A stretch of DNA of 64,000 nucleotides. Source: an uncultured Hungatella sp. GTDB taxonomy: Bacteria; Bacillota; Clostridia; Lachnospirales; Lachnospiraceae. The DNA is taken from positions 33,199 to 97,198 of the forward strand of contig CAJUJV010000002.1 of the NCBI GenBank assembly GCA_910586845.1, given 5' to 3'. The notes below the pieces were generated by a model. That model made no database searches and was not told the origin of the DNA. It saw only the letters and a list, made by a program, of their open reading frames with translations. Positions 62,131-64,000 of this stretch are shown piece after piece (the first letter of the stretch is position 1; the number at the start of each line of letters is the position of its first letter). The translations under genes and the position numbers were made by a program.

Positions 62131-62835
62131 ATGTCACAGATCAGCATTCTGGTAGTTGATGACGAGAAAGAGATTGCCGACCTGGTGGAGATCTATCTGG
62201 TCAGCGACGGGTATAGAGTATTTAAGGCGGACAATGCCCAGGCAGGGCTGGATATCCTGGACAAGGAGGAGGTCCATCTTGTGCTTCTGGATATCATGAT
62301 GCCGGGGATGGATGGGCTGGAGATGTGCAAGAGAATCCGGGAGACCAACAACATCCCCATCATCATGCTCAGCGCCAGGTCTACGGATCTGGATAAGATT
62401 CTGGGGCTGGGAACCGGGGCCGACGATTATGTGGTGAAGCCCTTTAACCCTCTGGAGCTGACGGCCAGAGTCAAGTCCCAGCTGCGCAGGTATACGCAGC
62501 TGAACCCTAACAGCGGATCCAGGGAGGCGGACAAGAACGAGATATCCATCAAAGGGCTGGTGATCAACAAGGACAATCATAAGGTGATGGTTTACGGGGA
62601 AGAGATCAAACTGACGCCTATCGAGTTCGACATCCTCTATCTTCTGGCTTCCAACCCGGGGAAGGTGTTCAGCACCGACGAGATCTTTGAGAAAGTATGG
62701 AACGAGAAAGTCTATGAGGCCAACAACACGGTTATGGTACATATCCGTCGCCTGAGAGGCAAGATGAAAGAAGATACGAGACAGAACAAGATCATCACCA
62801 CGGTGTGGGGGGTAGGATACAAAATTGAAAAATGA
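62131..62835 (+). CDS. OmpR-family response regulator, VanR-like
   Basis: 234 aa. The receiver has Asp10-Asp11 and phospho-acceptor Asp54 (LVLLDIMMPGMDGLEMC), with the KPFN lysine. The winged helix has IEFDILYLLASNPGKVFS and ends in TTVWGVGYKIEK. GAGGAGG gives a seven-base spacing to the ATG at 62131. The GTG at 62128 is the alternative. The kinase gene overlaps its end. VanR-type regulators often watch the cell envelope. Confidence 0.94.
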   Translation: MSQISILVVDDEKEIADLVEIYLVSDGYRVFKADNAQAGLDILDKEEVHLVLLDIMMPGMDGLEMCKRIRETNNIPIIMLSARSTDLDKILGLGTGADDYVVKPFNPLELTARVKSQLRRYTQLNPNSGSREADKNEISIKGLVINKDNHKVMVYGEEIKLTPIEFDILYLLASNPGKVFSTDEIFEKVWNEKVYEANNTVMVHIRRLRGKMKEDTRQNKIITTVWGVGYKIEK

Positions 62836-63976
62836 TATGAGCCGCCGGTTTCATACCAGGGTAATGACCAATATTATATTCAGCACCATCTTTGCCTGTC
62901 TGGTGGACCTGTTTCTGGTGACGAATCTGACCATGCTGGGAGAATTTGCCGTCAGGCAGGGGAGGGAGGACTCTCTGCAGGCGGCTTTCAGCCATCCGGA
63001 TTCCGTCATTGTCTTACTGTATGTGCTGGCAGGCATCGGAACCTTCTCTGTGTCCTTCCTTATGCTGCAGAGAAATTCCATGAACTATATCACGAAGATC
63101 TCCACTGCCATCAGAAATATTTCCGAGGGCGATCTGAATACCATGGTTGAAGTGGCGGGGGATGATGAGTTTTCCGCCATGGCCGCCAACCTGAACAAGA
63201 TGATGGAGGACATCAGGGAGCTGATGGACAAGGAGAGGGAGTCGGAGCGGACCAAGAATGAGCTGATCACCAATGTGGCTCATGACCTGAGGACGCCTCT
63301 CACCTCCATCATCGGCTATCTGGAACTGCTGTCCGGCCCTGCCAGCCTGACTCCGGAGATGGAGAAAAAATATCTTCAGATCACATACACCAAAGCAAAG
63401 AGGCTGGAGAAGCTGATTGAGGATCTGTTTGGATTTACCAAGCTCAATTACGGAAAGGTGTCCATGAAGGTGTCCAAGGTGGACATCGTCAAACTTTTAA
63501 GCCAGCTGCTGGAGGAATTTTATCCCAACTTTATGGATAAGAATCTGGCTTATGAGCTCCAGAGCAACGTACCGGCCAAGATCATCACGGCGGACGGCAA
63601 TCTGCTGGCCAGGCTTTTTGATAATCTGATCAATAACGCCATCAAATACGGGGCTGAGGGAAAAAAGATCGAAGTGAAGATCCACGCCGCAGAGACCATT
63701 GTGACAGTGTCTGTCACCAACTACGGATATGTGATTCCAAAAGAGGAACTGCCCCTTCTGTTTGAGAAATTTTACAGGGTGGAACAGTCCCGCTCCACAA
63801 ACACGGGAGGAACCGGACTGGGACTTGCCATTGCCAGGAATATTGTAGATATGCATGGGGGAACCATAGGGGTGGCCAGTGATTTAAACGGAACCGTTTT
63901 TACTGTCAGACTTCAGGTGGATTTTGATATCAACAAAGAAAATTTCGGAAAACTGGGGGAACGACATGAATATTAA
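62825..63976 (+). CDS. Sensor histidine kinase, VanS-like
   Basis: 383 aa from the TTG at 62825, or 379 from the ATG at 62837. GGTAGGAT suits the TTG, which overlaps the regulator by 11 nt. TM segments at about 15-40 and 58-80 with only a short outside loop, then HAMP, HisKA with phospho-acceptor His153 (NVAHDLRTPLTSIIGYLELL), and an ATPase domain with NNAIKYGAEG, a variant G1 box (NYGYVIPKEELPLLFEKFYR) and GGTGLGLAI. The short loop suggests membrane-linked sensing, as for VanS. Confidence 0.93.
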   Translation: MKNDMSRRFHTRVMTNIIFSTIFACLVDLFLVTNLTMLGEFAVRQGREDSLQAAFSHPDSVIVLLYVLAGIGTFSVSFLMLQRNSMNYITKISTAIRNISEGDLNTMVEVAGDDEFSAMAANLNKMMEDIRELMDKERESERTKNELITNVAHDLRTPLTSIIGYLELLSGPASLTPEMEKKYLQITYTKAKRLEKLIEDLFGFTKLNYGKVSMKVSKVDIVKLLSQLLEEFYPNFMDKNLAYELQSNVPAKIITADGNLLARLFDNLINNAIKYGAEGKKIEVKIHAAETIVTVSVTNYGYVIPKEELPLLFEKFYRVEQSRSTNTGGTGLGLAIARNIVDMHGGTIGVASDLNGTVFTVRLQVDFDINKENFGKLGERHEY

Positions 63977-64000
63977 GAGACTTGGACGGACAGGGCCGCT
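63966..64000 (+). CDS. Start of next gene, partial (11 codons)
   Basis: The ATG at 63966 overlaps the kinase stop by 11 nt and reads MNIKRLGRTGP before the edge of the window. Only the start is visible. In VanRS-like operons a membrane or carboxypeptidase gene commonly follows, but this cannot be judged here. Confidence 0.45.
   Translation, partial: MNIKRLGRTGP

Noticed and set aside
1..64000. Search by eye for tRNA, rRNA, CRISPR arrays, IS elements and prophage genes
   Set aside because: No cloverleaf with a tRNA-like T arm, no regular repeats with spacers, and no transposase, integrase or phage frame were seen. A tRNAscan or CRISPR finder run would confirm.

Overview
The window reads as chromosome of a Gram-positive gut anaerobe of the Clostridia, most likely Lachnospiraceae. 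Supporting signs are strong AGGAGG-type ribosome binding sites, vegetative sigma-A promoters, a CIRCE element, lipoprotein boxes, a Cys-type anaerobic sulfatase, a flavinylated lipoprotein reductase, a DUF4250 small protein and the general gene stock. The genus cannot be fixed from the sequence alone. I found no rRNA, tRNA, CRISPR array, insertion sequence or prophage gene. Gene density is high and most operons are bounded by recognisable promoters and hairpin terminators.

Layout. 1-6605: a minus-strand PTS EIIC plus cytoplasmic sulfatase pair, divergent from an RpiR regulator that is translationally coupled to a VWA/metallopeptidase-like protein and a MoxR-type AAA ATPase. 6.6-11.3 kb: a secreted His/Cys-rich small protein, an unknown 205-aa protein, a histidine kinase/response regulator pair and an MFS transporter. 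11.3-14.5 kb: a DEAD-box helicase with a terminator-like hairpin in its leader, then nagA. 14.5-14.65 kb: a candidate small RNA on the minus strand with its own promoter and terminator. 14.7-21.5 kb: a MalY/PatB lyase, an extracellular FMN/FAD reductase lipoprotein, an LplD-type GH4 enzyme with a divergent AraC regulator, and a Cof phosphatase. 21.5-26.3 kb: a polyamine ABC operon led by its XRE-cupin regulator. 26.5-30.1 kb: a lactonase-like protein, aroC, rpiB and a 2-hydroxyacid dehydrogenase.

30.2-40.5 kb is a surface-polysaccharide locus: two GT2 glycosyltransferases, a flippase, rfbC, a Wzm/Wzt-type ABC exporter whose ATPase has a C-terminal Wzt-like domain, and a protein of about 1312 aa. 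That protein joins a methyltransferase, a kinase-like domain and a coiled coil (the order found in the E. coli O9a chain terminator WbdD) to two glycosyltransferase modules. This is the most interesting system in the window.

40.5-64 kb: feoB and feoA separated by a small membrane-protein gene on the other strand, sfsA, a MATE exporter, a 49-aa small ORF, a three-gene operon of unknown membrane proteins, a NagZ-like lipoprotein, CIRCE-controlled clpB, asparaginase, cardiolipin synthase with DUF4250, and a long plus-strand run plsC-pheA-DUF815 ATPase-ppx-ppk (polyphosphate metabolism). The window closes with a VanR/VanS-like two-component pair and the first codons of an overlapping next gene.
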